Shown here piece by piece: positions 19,477-27,835 of a stretch of 64,000 bases of DNA (position 1 is its first letter; the number at the start of each line of letters is the position of its first letter). The stretch spans positions 19,067-83,066 of the forward strand of contig JAFURF010000008.1 in assembly GCA_017471965.1 (NCBI GenBank), read 5' to 3'. The stretch comes from Bacteroidales bacterium (lineage in GTDB: Bacteria; Bacteroidota; Bacteroidia; Bacteroidales; UBA932). A program made the translations under genes and the position numbers. Below the pieces are notes generated by a model. It was not told the origin of the DNA, did not search any database, and saw only the letters and a list, made by a program, of their open reading frames with translations.

Positions 19477-21252
19477 ATGCAAACGCACATTAATAAAATA
19501 CTTCTTGGTGTATTGGTACTGTTGACATCATGCAGTCTATACGAGACACCGCCAAGTGAAATACCTGAAGGAGACGCATATAAGAGCACAGCGCTGCTAT
19601 ATATCAACACAGTGGGTTCAGTCACATCAGGACTTGGAACCGTATTCAAAGGTAACACAGACGCATTCTGCACTATCCAGGACATAGCGGGAGGACAGGT
19701 ATTCAATCCTGGCCGCGGTGGTGGAGACTGGCAGGACGGTGGAAAGCATCAGGCCTTGTTCATGCACGCTTGGGGCGATGACAACGGATACATGAGTTCG
19801 GGATGGAACGGAGGTTTCAACAAGATCGCTGCCGCAAACAAGGCAATCGGAACCATTGAGAAATATATGGATTCATCAAATGAGAAGGAACTCCTTGAGG
19901 ACTATATCCATGAACTTCGTGCCATGAGAGCCATCTTCTACTGGTACATGCTCGACATGTATGGAAATGTTCCTATCTGTGCATCTGTGGATCAGACTAT
20001 AAACGAGACTGCGACTTCACCTCGTAAGGATGTATATGAATTCGTGAGAGATGAACTCTGCGAATCGATTCCTCATCTCAAGGAAGGAAAGAGCCAGGAT
20101 GAGAGCAGCAACTATTACGGTCGCGTGACCAAAGCCGTAGGATACTTCCTCATGGCCAGACTTGCTCTCAACGCTCCTGTCTATCTCCTTGCTCCTAGCA
20201 CATTCGCTACATCGAACTCAAATGAAGCGATCGCTGCAGCCATTGACGCCAAAGGAAAGGAAATCAAGATCACTCTTGACGGCACTGAAAGAAATGCATG
20301 GGAAACAGTCGTTTACTGTCAGGAACAGGTAGCCAAGATGGGCTATACCCTGCAACCTTCCTTCAAGGACAACTTCGCGCTGAACAACGGAAGCGGCAAC
20401 GTAGAGAACATCTTCGTAATCCCTAGAGACAATGTCTCTCATCGAGTTGACGATCAGGACCTCCAGAGAACCCTTCACGGTAACCATGGAAATGTCGTAG
20501 GACTGTCAGGATGCTGGAACGGTATTTCAGGAACAAGGCAGACTGCAATGAGATTCGGATACGAGACTGACGGTGACACCGAGTATGACCCTCGTTGGAG
20601 CGATTCTTTCTATTTCGGATATCCTGAAGGAGAAGCCAACAAGGATAAGGTGAAATCAGGCTATGAGTATGACGGTGCAGAAGACAAGGACGGTATCAAG
20701 GACCAGATGCAGTATGGATACTACTATGCTCACAAGGTATGGAGCGAGCAGTCTACCCAACTTGACGCAATGGGTTATACCGGAACCATCAACACATTGT
20801 ATCTGAAATGGGGTGGTGCGAGGTATAAGAAATATACTTTCGACCCTTCTTGCGGCGGTCTGAAATCTAACGCAGACTTTGCAATCTTCAGATATGCAGA
20901 CCTTCTTCTGATGGCAGGAGAGGCGAAGTACAGGAACGGCGGTGACGGATCTGCTGAAATCGCAGCCGTAAGGTCACGCGTGGGTCTCGCTACAGATGCA
21001 GCAGCAATCGACTACCAGTTCATCTGCGATGAAAGAACCCGTGAGCTGGCATGGGAAGGAATCAGCAGAACTGACGAGATACGCTTCGGCAACTTCACCA
21101 AGCCGACAATCGACAGGAATGCAGAAATAGTTCCGTTCATGGATACCTACGGAGGATGGGCAGAGGACACAGACGGTCATACAATCATCTTTGCAGTACC
21201 TTCAAGTGCAATGCAGACCAATCCGAACATCGACCAGAACCCTGGTTATTAA
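19477..21252 (+). CDS. SusD/RagB-like surface glycan-binding lipoprotein
   Basis: A 591-residue outer-membrane lipoprotein that caps the SusC channel and binds glycan at the cell surface. The signal peptide ends in LLTSC with the lipid-bearing Cys19. The helical RagB/SusD fold is indicated by ELRAMRAIFYWYMLDMYGNVPI, FAIFRYADLLLMAGEAKYR and a C-terminal NPNIDQNPGY, all typical. In known loci a second surface glycan-binding lipoprotein usually follows; here a GH3 gene follows instead, after a 136-bp spacer with repeats and a hairpin. Confidence 0.95.
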   Translation: MQTHINKILLGVLVLLTSCSLYETPPSEIPEGDAYKSTALLYINTVGSVTSGLGTVFKGNTDAFCTIQDIAGGQVFNPGRGGGDWQDGGKHQALFMHAWGDDNGYMSSGWNGGFNKIAAANKAIGTIEKYMDSSNEKELLEDYIHELRAMRAIFYWYMLDMYGNVPICASVDQTINETATSPRKDVYEFVRDELCESIPHLKEGKSQDESSNYYGRVTKAVGYFLMARLALNAPVYLLAPSTFATSNSNEAIAAAIDAKGKEIKITLDGTERNAWETVVYCQEQVAKMGYTLQPSFKDNFALNNGSGNVENIFVIPRDNVSHRVDDQDLQRTLHGNHGNVVGLSGCWNGISGTRQTAMRFGYETDGDTEYDPRWSDSFYFGYPEGEANKDKVKSGYEYDGAEDKDGIKDQMQYGYYYAHKVWSEQSTQLDAMGYTGTINTLYLKWGGARYKKYTFDPSCGGLKSNADFAIFRYADLLLMAGEAKYRNGGDGSAEIAAVRSRVGLATDAAAIDYQFICDERTRELAWEGISRTDEIRFGNFTKPTIDRNAEIVPFMDTYGGWAEDTDGHTIIFAVPSSAMQTNPNIDQNPGY

Positions 21253-21261
21253 TATCTTGCA

Positions 21262-21301
21262 TGATATAACCATATCCTTGACCTGATATAGTTATATCCT
21301 T
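21262..21301 (+). repeat. Two imperfect 18-bp direct repeats after susD
   Basis: TGATATAACCATATCCTT (21262-21279) and TGATATAGTTATATCCTT (21284-21301) differ at three positions and are spaced 22 bp start to start. They immediately precede a long-loop hairpin. Confidence 0.7.
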
Positions 21302-21306
21302 ATATG

Positions 21307-21360
21307 GGGAGTGCAAACTCAACGAACACATGAATATATGTTTGCTGACACAGCACTCCC
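21307..21360 (+). promoter_or_regulatory. Intercistronic hairpin between susD-like gene and GH3
   Basis: GGGAGTGC (21307-21314) pairs with GCACTCCC (21353-21360) around a 38-base loop, and TTTC follows. The U-tract is weak, so partial termination or mRNA processing that lowers downstream enzyme expression is more likely than full termination. Confidence 0.5.
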
Positions 21361-21388
21361 TTTCTTGATTCTTAAAGTAGTGTAACAT

Positions 21389-23590
21389 ATGAAAAAGAAA
21401 CTCATCCCCGCTTTTGCTTCCGTGCTGCTCCTATGCGCATGCGGAACCGAAGTAAAGGAATCCGCACTCATGAAATATGAGGACAGGATTACTGAAATAA
21501 TGTCAAAGATGACATTGGAAGAAAAGGTTGCGATGCTCCACGGCAAGCACATGTTCTCGTCTGAGGGCGTACCTGCACAAGGTATCGCTGACATAGAATA
21601 TGCTGACGGTCCTTTCGGAATCCGCGAGGAGATGGAGCCGCACAGTTGGAACTCGGCACACCTTGACACAGACTCTGCCACATTCTTCCCTACCGGATCA
21701 GCCCTCGCTGCCACATGGAGTGCCGACCTGGCTAGAGAGTATGGAAAGGGAATGGCCATTGAAGCACGCCTGAGAGGCAAGGACATGATTCTCGGACCTG
21801 CCATCAATATCCAGAGAGTACCTGTGGGAGGACGTACTTATGAATATTTCAGCGAGGACCCTCTTCTCAGTTCGGTACTTGCTACAGAATACACTCTCGG
21901 AGTTCAGGAAAACGGAGCCGCAGTATGTCTCAAGCATTATGCCCTCAACAATCAGGAGGACCACCGCGGCTATGTAGATGTGCAGGTTTCCGAGCGCGCA
22001 ATGAGGGAGATATATCTTCCACCGTTCGAGATGTCTGTCCGCAAGGGAGACGCTTGGGGCGTGATGGCTGCATACAACAAGGTCAGAGGATACTGGTGTT
22101 CCGAGAACAAGGAACTCCTTACAGACATTCTTCGTGACGAATGGGGCTTCAAGGGCATCGTCATATCCGACTGGGGCGGTACACACTCTGTAAGGGCTGC
22201 CGAGGCCGGACTGAATGTAGAGATGCCTGGTTCATCATTCCTTGGACAGGCACTTCTGGACTCTCTCAAGGCAGGAGTCGTTTCAGAAGAAGCAGTTGAT
22301 CAGAGAGTACGCGAACTTCTTCGTGTCCGTCTCGCTGTAGAGCCGATTCCTGCAGAAAAGGCAAATGTCCAGATGACTTCACAGCCTCCGCAGCAGAAGA
22401 TAGCATACGACGTGGCGGCACATTCTGTGGTTCTCCTCAAGAACGAGGGACTTCTTCCTCTTGACCTCGGCAAACACAGGAAGATTGCCGTAATCGGACA
22501 TAACGCAGTACAGACTCAGGGACTCGGTGGCGTCGGAGCAGGCGTGAAGGCTCTGTATGAGGTGACACCTCTCGAGGGTATCATGGCCAAGATCGGAGAC
22601 AAGGCAGAAGTGAAATATGCCCAGGGCTACGCAAGGTACACAGGAATGGACAGACACCGCAGGGTCAACCCTATATGCGAGCCTGACAAGGAACTGATGG
22701 AAGAGGCCGTTGCATTGGCAGCAGAATCAGACCTCGTGATCTTCGTTGCAGGAAACAACCGCGACATAGAGACTGAAGGATCCGACAGGAAGAGCATCAT
22801 GCTCCCTATGGGACAGGATGAGCTGGTGAAGGCTCTGGCAGCAGTCAATCCGAACATCGTGACAGTTGTCGTTACCGGTGCGCCTGCAGACCTGCGCGTT
22901 GTCAAGGAAGTCTCTCCTTCTGTAGTGGTTTCATGGTTCAACGGTACCGAAGGTGGAAATGCACTTGCCGACATTCTCGTAGGAAACATCGCACCATCAG
23001 GAAAACTTCCTTTCACCTTCCCTATGCAGCTTGAGGACAATCCTGCATATGCACTCGGTGTCTTCCCTCAGGTCGTGGAAAGAAGCAACGAGGACGTATT
23101 CGTAAATCTCGTCAACAGAAGAAGAGACAGGAGGAGGATCAAACTCGAGGCTGACTATGCAGAGGATATTTTCGTAGGCTACAGATGGTATGAGCATAAG
23201 GATGTTCCGGTTCTCTATCCTTTCGGACACGGATTGTCATATGTTGACTTCGACTACAGTTCCCTTTCACTCAAGTCTACATCAAAGGGAGTCAAGGTAT
23301 CTCTTGACCTGACAAATACAGGAAAGATGGAGGCCGACGAGGTCGTGCAGGTATATGCAAGCCGTCCTGAATCCGCTCTGACCAGACCTGAAAAGGAACT
23401 GGTAGGCTTCAAGAGGGTATCTGTAAAGCCTGGTGAATCAGTAAATGTGGTCATTGACATAGACAGGGACACTTTCCGTCATTGGGACGACGCTACTGAC
23501 GGCTGGGCTGTAGAGACCGGCGCTGCGGAGTTCCATGTAGGAAGTTCTTCAGACGACATCAGACTTACCGGACAATCACAAATAAAATAA
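21389..23590 (+). CDS. GH3 beta-glucosidase, predicted lipoprotein
   Basis: A 733-residue exo-acting beta-glucosidase. A lipoprotein signal ends in LLLCACGTE. The N-terminal TIM barrel has KHYALNNQE and the nucleophile D261 in GIVISDWGGTHS. The alpha/beta sandwich contains GTEGGNALADILVG and PSGKLPFTFP. A C-terminal fibronectin-III-like domain follows VLYPFGHGLSY. In a xyloglucan or beta-glucan locus it removes terminal glucose from backbone oligosaccharides once xylose has been removed. Beta-xylosidase activity is possible within GH3. Confidence 0.92.
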   Translation: MKKKLIPAFASVLLLCACGTEVKESALMKYEDRITEIMSKMTLEEKVAMLHGKHMFSSEGVPAQGIADIEYADGPFGIREEMEPHSWNSAHLDTDSATFFPTGSALAATWSADLAREYGKGMAIEARLRGKDMILGPAINIQRVPVGGRTYEYFSEDPLLSSVLATEYTLGVQENGAAVCLKHYALNNQEDHRGYVDVQVSERAMREIYLPPFEMSVRKGDAWGVMAAYNKVRGYWCSENKELLTDILRDEWGFKGIVISDWGGTHSVRAAEAGLNVEMPGSSFLGQALLDSLKAGVVSEEAVDQRVRELLRVRLAVEPIPAEKANVQMTSQPPQQKIAYDVAAHSVVLLKNEGLLPLDLGKHRKIAVIGHNAVQTQGLGGVGAGVKALYEVTPLEGIMAKIGDKAEVKYAQGYARYTGMDRHRRVNPICEPDKELMEEAVALAAESDLVIFVAGNNRDIETEGSDRKSIMLPMGQDELVKALAAVNPNIVTVVVTGAPADLRVVKEVSPSVVVSWFNGTEGGNALADILVGNIAPSGKLPFTFPMQLEDNPAYALGVFPQVVERSNEDVFVNLVNRRRDRRRIKLEADYAEDIFVGYRWYEHKDVPVLYPFGHGLSYVDFDYSSLSLKSTSKGVKVSLDLTNTGKMEADEVVQVYASRPESALTRPEKELVGFKRVSVKPGESVNVVIDIDRDTFRHWDDATDGWAVETGAAEFHVGSSSDDIRLTGQSQIK

Positions 23591-23596
23591 ACAGCC

Positions 23597-25423
23597 ATGA
23601 AAAGCAGTATATTCAGATCAGTGGCAGTCTTCCTGCTTTCTATGATCTGCATTCTGGCTTCTGCACAAAAGTATGACAATTTCAAGGTGTCTTCCTACAT
23701 ACGTGCCCAGGATGTGCTCAGAATGAAAGACAAGGACTTCCTTGAGAAGACATGGGAGACTGTGAGCAGTCAGGTCGATCTTGACAAGATGTATATAGAA
23801 ACCCACCGCGACTCCATCGTCGTGGATGAAGAGACACTGAAGTCTGTCATAAAGTTCTTCAAGTCAAAAGGTCTTGAAGTGGGTGGAGGTATAACCTACA
23901 CCATCTCCGAGCGAAACGACTTCCAGACCTTCAGTTATGCCAGACAGGCGGACAGAGAATTCGTTCAGTACATAGCAGAATATACCGCTCGATTCTTCGA
24001 TGACTTCATCCTTGACGACTTCTTCTTCATCGACATCAAGAATGACGATGAGATTGCGGCCAAAGGGGACAGGAGTTGGACAGAATATCGTCTCGAACTC
24101 ATGTCCAAGGCAGGAAAGGAACTTGTGCTTGACCCTGCACACAAGGTCAACCCTAAATGCAAGGTAATCATCAAGTATCCTAACTGGTACGACCATTTCC
24201 ATGGACTGGGATTCGACCTTGAAGGCGAGCCGAAATATTTCGACGGCCTTTGGACAGGAACTGAGACCCGCGATCCGGGTGGAAACCAGCATCTCCAGAA
24301 TTACCTGAGTTACAATATCATCCGTTATTTCGACAACATTGCACCAGGAAAGAACGGAGGAGGTTGGGTAGACTCCGGAGGAATCAACATGGGAGTTGAC
24401 CGCTATGCAGAGCAGGTGCACCTCACCATGCTAAGCAAGACTCCTGAGATCATTCTCTGGAACTTCATGCAACTCAACAATGTAGCGATCAACGCAGAGC
24501 GCCACAGAAAAGAATGGCAGGGAACAGGAACCAGTTTCGATTATGACACCATGATGCAGCCGAAGAAGAAAGGCAGGAAGACAGTGGTTCCTTCGACTCT
24601 GGCGAGCGTATCAAGTTATACTCTGCGTCAGGTAGACAAGTTCCTCGGTCAACTCGGCAACCCGGTAGGCCTTGTATCATATAAGCCATACCATTCATCC
24701 GGAGAAGACTTCCTGCAGAACTATCTTGGTATGATCGGACTTCCTCAGGACATGCATCCTGAGTTCCTTCAGGATCAGAAACAGATCCTCCTCACCCAGC
24801 AGGCTGCAAAGGATCCTGCCATCATGGACAAGATCAGGACCCAGTTGAAGAACGGAGGAGATGTCATCATCACTACCGGACTCCTGAAGGCCATGAAGGA
24901 TGAACTTGCAGATGTATGCGAACTCTATTGCGGTGACCTGAAGGCAATTGTGGATGATTTCGGCCGTCACGGAAAGTCCGAGCGCGAGTTCATCATCCCA
25001 CAGGTGAAGTATTTCACAAATGATGCATGGGAAGTGGTGAGTGCAGGCCGTCCTCTCCGCGGAGGAGTGTCAGGATATCCTGTGCTTCTGAGAAACACAT
25101 ACTCGAAAGGTACCCTTTATGTACTTACTATTCCTGATGACTTCGGCAATCTGTACGACTACCCTGCAGGCGCTTTGAATGTCATCAGAAGGATCATGAG
25201 CAAGGGTCTGGACCTTTATCTAGAGGCACCGTCAAAGGTTGCTCTCTTCCCATATGACAACAGGACTTTCGTCGTAGAGAACTTCAATGACACTCCTGTT
25301 ACCGTCAAGGCATGCTTCAATGTAGAAACATCTCAGATGGAGAACCTCGAGACAGGTGAGAAGATCCCGGCTGATACCGTAATGGAAATTCCTCCTCACT
25401 CATACAGGGCATTCAGATACTAG
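23597..25423 (+). CDS. Secreted TIM-barrel-like enzyme of no recognised family
   Basis: 608 residues, 6 bp after the GH3 gene and last in the polysaccharide locus. A signal peptide ends near ILASAQKYD. I do not recognise the family. The first about 350 residues alternate strand and helix as in a TIM barrel, with acidic clusters at predicted strand ends: FDDFILDDFFF (D140, D141), YPNW near 195 and WTGTETRDP (E223). About residues 350-520 resemble a Rossmann-like or trimerisation-type domain (NGGDVIITTGLL), and a small beta domain ends the protein, the layout of several clan-A glycosidases such as GH42. A glycoside hydrolase role is inferred from shape and position, not from a recognised signature. 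Confidence 0.6.
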   Translation: MKSSIFRSVAVFLLSMICILASAQKYDNFKVSSYIRAQDVLRMKDKDFLEKTWETVSSQVDLDKMYIETHRDSIVVDEETLKSVIKFFKSKGLEVGGGITYTISERNDFQTFSYARQADREFVQYIAEYTARFFDDFILDDFFFIDIKNDDEIAAKGDRSWTEYRLELMSKAGKELVLDPAHKVNPKCKVIIKYPNWYDHFHGLGFDLEGEPKYFDGLWTGTETRDPGGNQHLQNYLSYNIIRYFDNIAPGKNGGGWVDSGGINMGVDRYAEQVHLTMLSKTPEIILWNFMQLNNVAINAERHRKEWQGTGTSFDYDTMMQPKKKGRKTVVPSTLASVSSYTLRQVDKFLGQLGNPVGLVSYKPYHSSGEDFLQNYLGMIGLPQDMHPEFLQDQKQILLTQQAAKDPAIMDKIRTQLKNGGDVIITTGLLKAMKDELADVCELYCGDLKAIVDDFGRHGKSEREFIIPQVKYFTNDAWEVVSAGRPLRGGVSGYPVLLRNTYSKGTLYVLTIPDDFGNLYDYPAGALNVIRRIMSKGLDLYLEAPSKVALFPYDNRTFVVENFNDTPVTVKACFNVETSQMENLETGEKIPADTVMEIPPHSYRAFRY

Positions 25424-25455
25424 CACTATCCCGAATGATGCACATCTTTACAAAG

Positions 25456-25485
25456 CGAGGCAGCCGTCATGGCTGCCTCGTTTTT
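25456..25485 (+). terminator. Terminator of the polysaccharide locus
   Basis: CGAGGCAGCC (25456-25465) and GGCTGCCTCG (25471-25480) form a perfect 10-bp stem with a 5-base loop, followed by TTTTT. Confidence 0.92.
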
Positions 25486-25491
25486 CTGTCA

Positions 25492-26682
25492 TCACATTCC
25501 TTTTTTAAGACGCCTGTGACGGATAAAAATTCCGGACACAGCATCCGCAATAAAGAAAACCAGCATCGAAATCAGGACATAAAGCCAGTTCCCGTCGATG
25601 TATAGCCACCTGTATGATCTGGCCATAGGACCGAACATAGGCCTATGGTCCCTGAACGAATTGCGCCTGACCTCGACATTTATCAGATACTCTCCCAGAT
25701 TGTCTGCAAAAAGGAGTTCAGGGTTGCTGATGTATACACTGTCGTTTCCTTTAAAGAACCCGATCTTATCGTCTGCCTTCACTCCCTCAAGAGTTTCCTG
25801 ATCATGAACATAGATGTCATTGACGGAGAAAGTCAAGGATCCGGCCTCCTTCACAGTGAACGCATGCATATCAGGTTTCGAAGCGGAGCTCTTGTCAGGA
25901 ATCTGAGTTATCCTCTTCTTCCCTCCCGTATTCCTGTACACCGGAACCATACTTTCTGACTTTATCTGATAGAGCAACGAACCGAACCTCGCGTCTTCCT
26001 CTCCGTTTCTTCCATACATGCACCACTTGGCCTCATTGTCCGCCTTATAATACACCGGGACCTTGTTGCTGGCAGCAGAATGGTGGTAATCAGTTATCTC
26101 ACCATAGAAATCTCCGGAATATGCTATCCTAACCTCATCGCCTTTGGCGACGATGATGCCTGTCTCTGCCCAGCACTCGTTGCTGCTCAGCACACGGACA
26201 TACTGCTCCACGGCACAAGGCTGGGTCATTGTCAATGTACCATATGAATTGGAATAACTTTCCATCGGGAAGAGTATCACATCCTTGATAAGGAAGACCA
26301 TCATGTACACCGCCATGGTCATACATATCACAAAGACAGAGAAACAGAGCACGACATTGAACCTTCTGGACGTCCTGAGGTCGTATTCCTTACCTGTAAA
26401 GATCCGTAAGAGCGTTTCGCATATTCTGTAGAGGAGGACTATCAGTCCCTGAATGCAAGACCACAGAAACCTGATCACCGCCTTGGTAAAAGGGAACACG
26501 ACGTCAGTATCATATTCCCAACGGAATCCTTCCCACACAAAACGCTCACCACCCGGATCGGAGTGAGGCTCGGCAAGTTCCGCCATGAAAGACTTCTCGT
26601 CAACTTTGATTTCCTGTCTGGAGACCAGAGTCAGATTCGACAGAATGGAATCCACGACAGTCTTGGAATTCATCTTGCCCAT
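25492..26682 (-). CDS. Membrane protein with LecA/PA-IL-like extracytoplasmic domain, second of a pair
   Basis: 396 residues. Hydrophobic stretches lie at about 64-90 (amphipathic) and 108-137, then an extracytoplasmic part to about 360, a membrane helix at 366-386 and a basic tail (RHRRLKKGM) predicted inside the cell. The extracytoplasmic part has ETGIIVAKGDEVRIAYSG near 173-190, FSVNDI at 285-290 and DNLGEYLINVEV at 327-338. The order TGI-x-V-xx-GD, then NDI, then DNxGxYxVxV, resembles the Pseudomonas LecA (PA-IL) galactose-binding lectin, whose calcium and sugar site lies in the last two segments. A long insert separates NDI and DN. It starts 3 bp after its partner's stop. Function is unknown; carbohydrate binding is inference. 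Confidence 0.6.
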   Translation of the reverse strand: MGKMNSKTVVDSILSNLTLVSRQEIKVDEKSFMAELAEPHSDPGGERFVWEGFRWEYDTDVVFPFTKAVIRFLWSCIQGLIVLLYRICETLLRIFTGKEYDLRTSRRFNVVLCFSVFVICMTMAVYMMVFLIKDVILFPMESYSNSYGTLTMTQPCAVEQYVRVLSSNECWAETGIIVAKGDEVRIAYSGDFYGEITDYHHSAASNKVPVYYKADNEAKWCMYGRNGEEDARFGSLLYQIKSESMVPVYRNTGGKKRITQIPDKSSASKPDMHAFTVKEAGSLTFSVNDIYVHDQETLEGVKADDKIGFFKGNDSVYISNPELLFADNLGEYLINVEVRRNSFRDHRPMFGPMARSYRWLYIDGNWLYVLISMLVFFIADAVSGIFIRHRRLKKGM

Positions 26683-26685
26683 ATG

Positions 26686-27732
26686 TTAGTTCTCCTTGTC
26701 TCTTTCTATCACTATCAGGAATGAGCCCACGTTATCCGCAAACCATGCCGCCGGGAACTTCATGTCCCTGTAATACAATACCTCATTGAGGACAGGATAA
26801 AGACTGTCCTGCTTATAATATACTCCCAATCCGACACCGGATGCCTTTGCCTTCGGACTACCGCTAAGCCTTGCCGGCAACGATGCAAGGAACGGTTTTT
26901 CAGATATCACCTTGGAATAGTCTATACCATCGGTCTTATCCGTACGGTCAACTTTAACGTATTTGTCATAGAACTCCCTCCATGCCCTTGCTTCATCTTC
27001 AGACAGAGTACAATCCTTAATCACAGATTCCATGAAACTCCTGTACATACCGCTCACCACAGTATCAGTCATCTCTATATCATTTACAGCAAAGTGAAGT
27101 GTTCCGTCTTCGGTAATCAGCAGATTCGAACGTTCCTTACCTATTATATATATCTTGCCATCCTGACCGGAGTCTCCGGCACTATCGTCTTTCACCTTCA
27201 TCAGCAGACGATTCTGCTCGACCCTCGGTGCAATCCTGAAGTGCGCACGGGCCTCATTGCGGTCACTCTTGTTCCCATACTTTTCACCGTCGGTATCTAC
27301 CCAAGGCTCACCCAGCACTCTGTTGGAATCAACATCCTCCACCAGATGATGAATGGCCGTATGCATCATTCCGGAAGAACGGATAGTAAGCATATCACCT
27401 TTCTTTACCTTTATTCCGGAATTAGCCCACAATTCGGACGAATTGAAAAGCCAATACACCACTTCTTTCTTTTCATCCTCCATGATGGTCGCGCCATAAG
27501 GATTTGTCTTTATCGTCTCGTATGGGAACATTGACTTGACGATGACGGCTACCATTGAAAGGCCGAAAAACAGGATCACGAGCATCGCCGACAAGGAAAT
27601 TATCAGACGCCAGAGGATCTTGGGGTTCTCCAATGCCTGAAGAAGCCATTTGTACTTGACTATTTCTATCTCCACTTTCGGAGCATCAGGAGCATCCTGC
27701 CTAGACGTCCTGTCATTCTTTGATTCTTCCAT
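26686..27732 (-). CDS. Membrane-anchored LecA/PA-IL-like domain protein, first of a pair
   Basis: 348 residues. A charged cytoplasmic N-terminus of about 38 residues precedes one membrane helix (about 40-68) and then a large extracytoplasmic domain. That domain has ANSGIKVKKGDMLTIRSSG (103-121), FAVNDIEM (214-221) and a C-terminal FADNVGSFLIVIE (331-343), the same order of LecA-like motifs as in its downstream neighbour. It lacks the neighbour's C-terminal helix. The proteins are diverged paralogues that probably form one complex. HTAIHHLVEDVDSNR near 124-138 is His-rich and absent from LecA. No function is established. Confidence 0.6.
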   Translation of the reverse strand: MEESKNDRTSRQDAPDAPKVEIEIVKYKWLLQALENPKILWRLIISLSAMLVILFFGLSMVAVIVKSMFPYETIKTNPYGATIMEDEKKEVVYWLFNSSELWANSGIKVKKGDMLTIRSSGMMHTAIHHLVEDVDSNRVLGEPWVDTDGEKYGNKSDRNEARAHFRIAPRVEQNRLLMKVKDDSAGDSGQDGKIYIIGKERSNLLITEDGTLHFAVNDIEMTDTVVSGMYRSFMESVIKDCTLSEDEARAWREFYDKYVKVDRTDKTDGIDYSKVISEKPFLASLPARLSGSPKAKASGVGLGVYYKQDSLYPVLNEVLYYRDMKFPAAWFADNVGSFLIVIERDKEN

Positions 27733-27782
27733 AGGACTTGTGTTTGAAGGTTCATCGGGTAAAATTACTCATAAACAAGCAA

Positions 27783-27816
27783 AAAGCAATGGCTTCCAAT
27801 TGAAAACCATTGCTTT
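27783..27816 (-). terminator. Terminator of fumarase (minus strand)
   Basis: AAAGCAATGG (27783-27792) and CCATTGCTTT (27807-27816) form a 10-bp stem 20 bp past the fumarase stop. On the minus strand it is followed by a T-run (complement of the A-run from 27781). Confidence 0.8.
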
Positions 27817-27835
27817 CCGATATATTAAGGTACGA

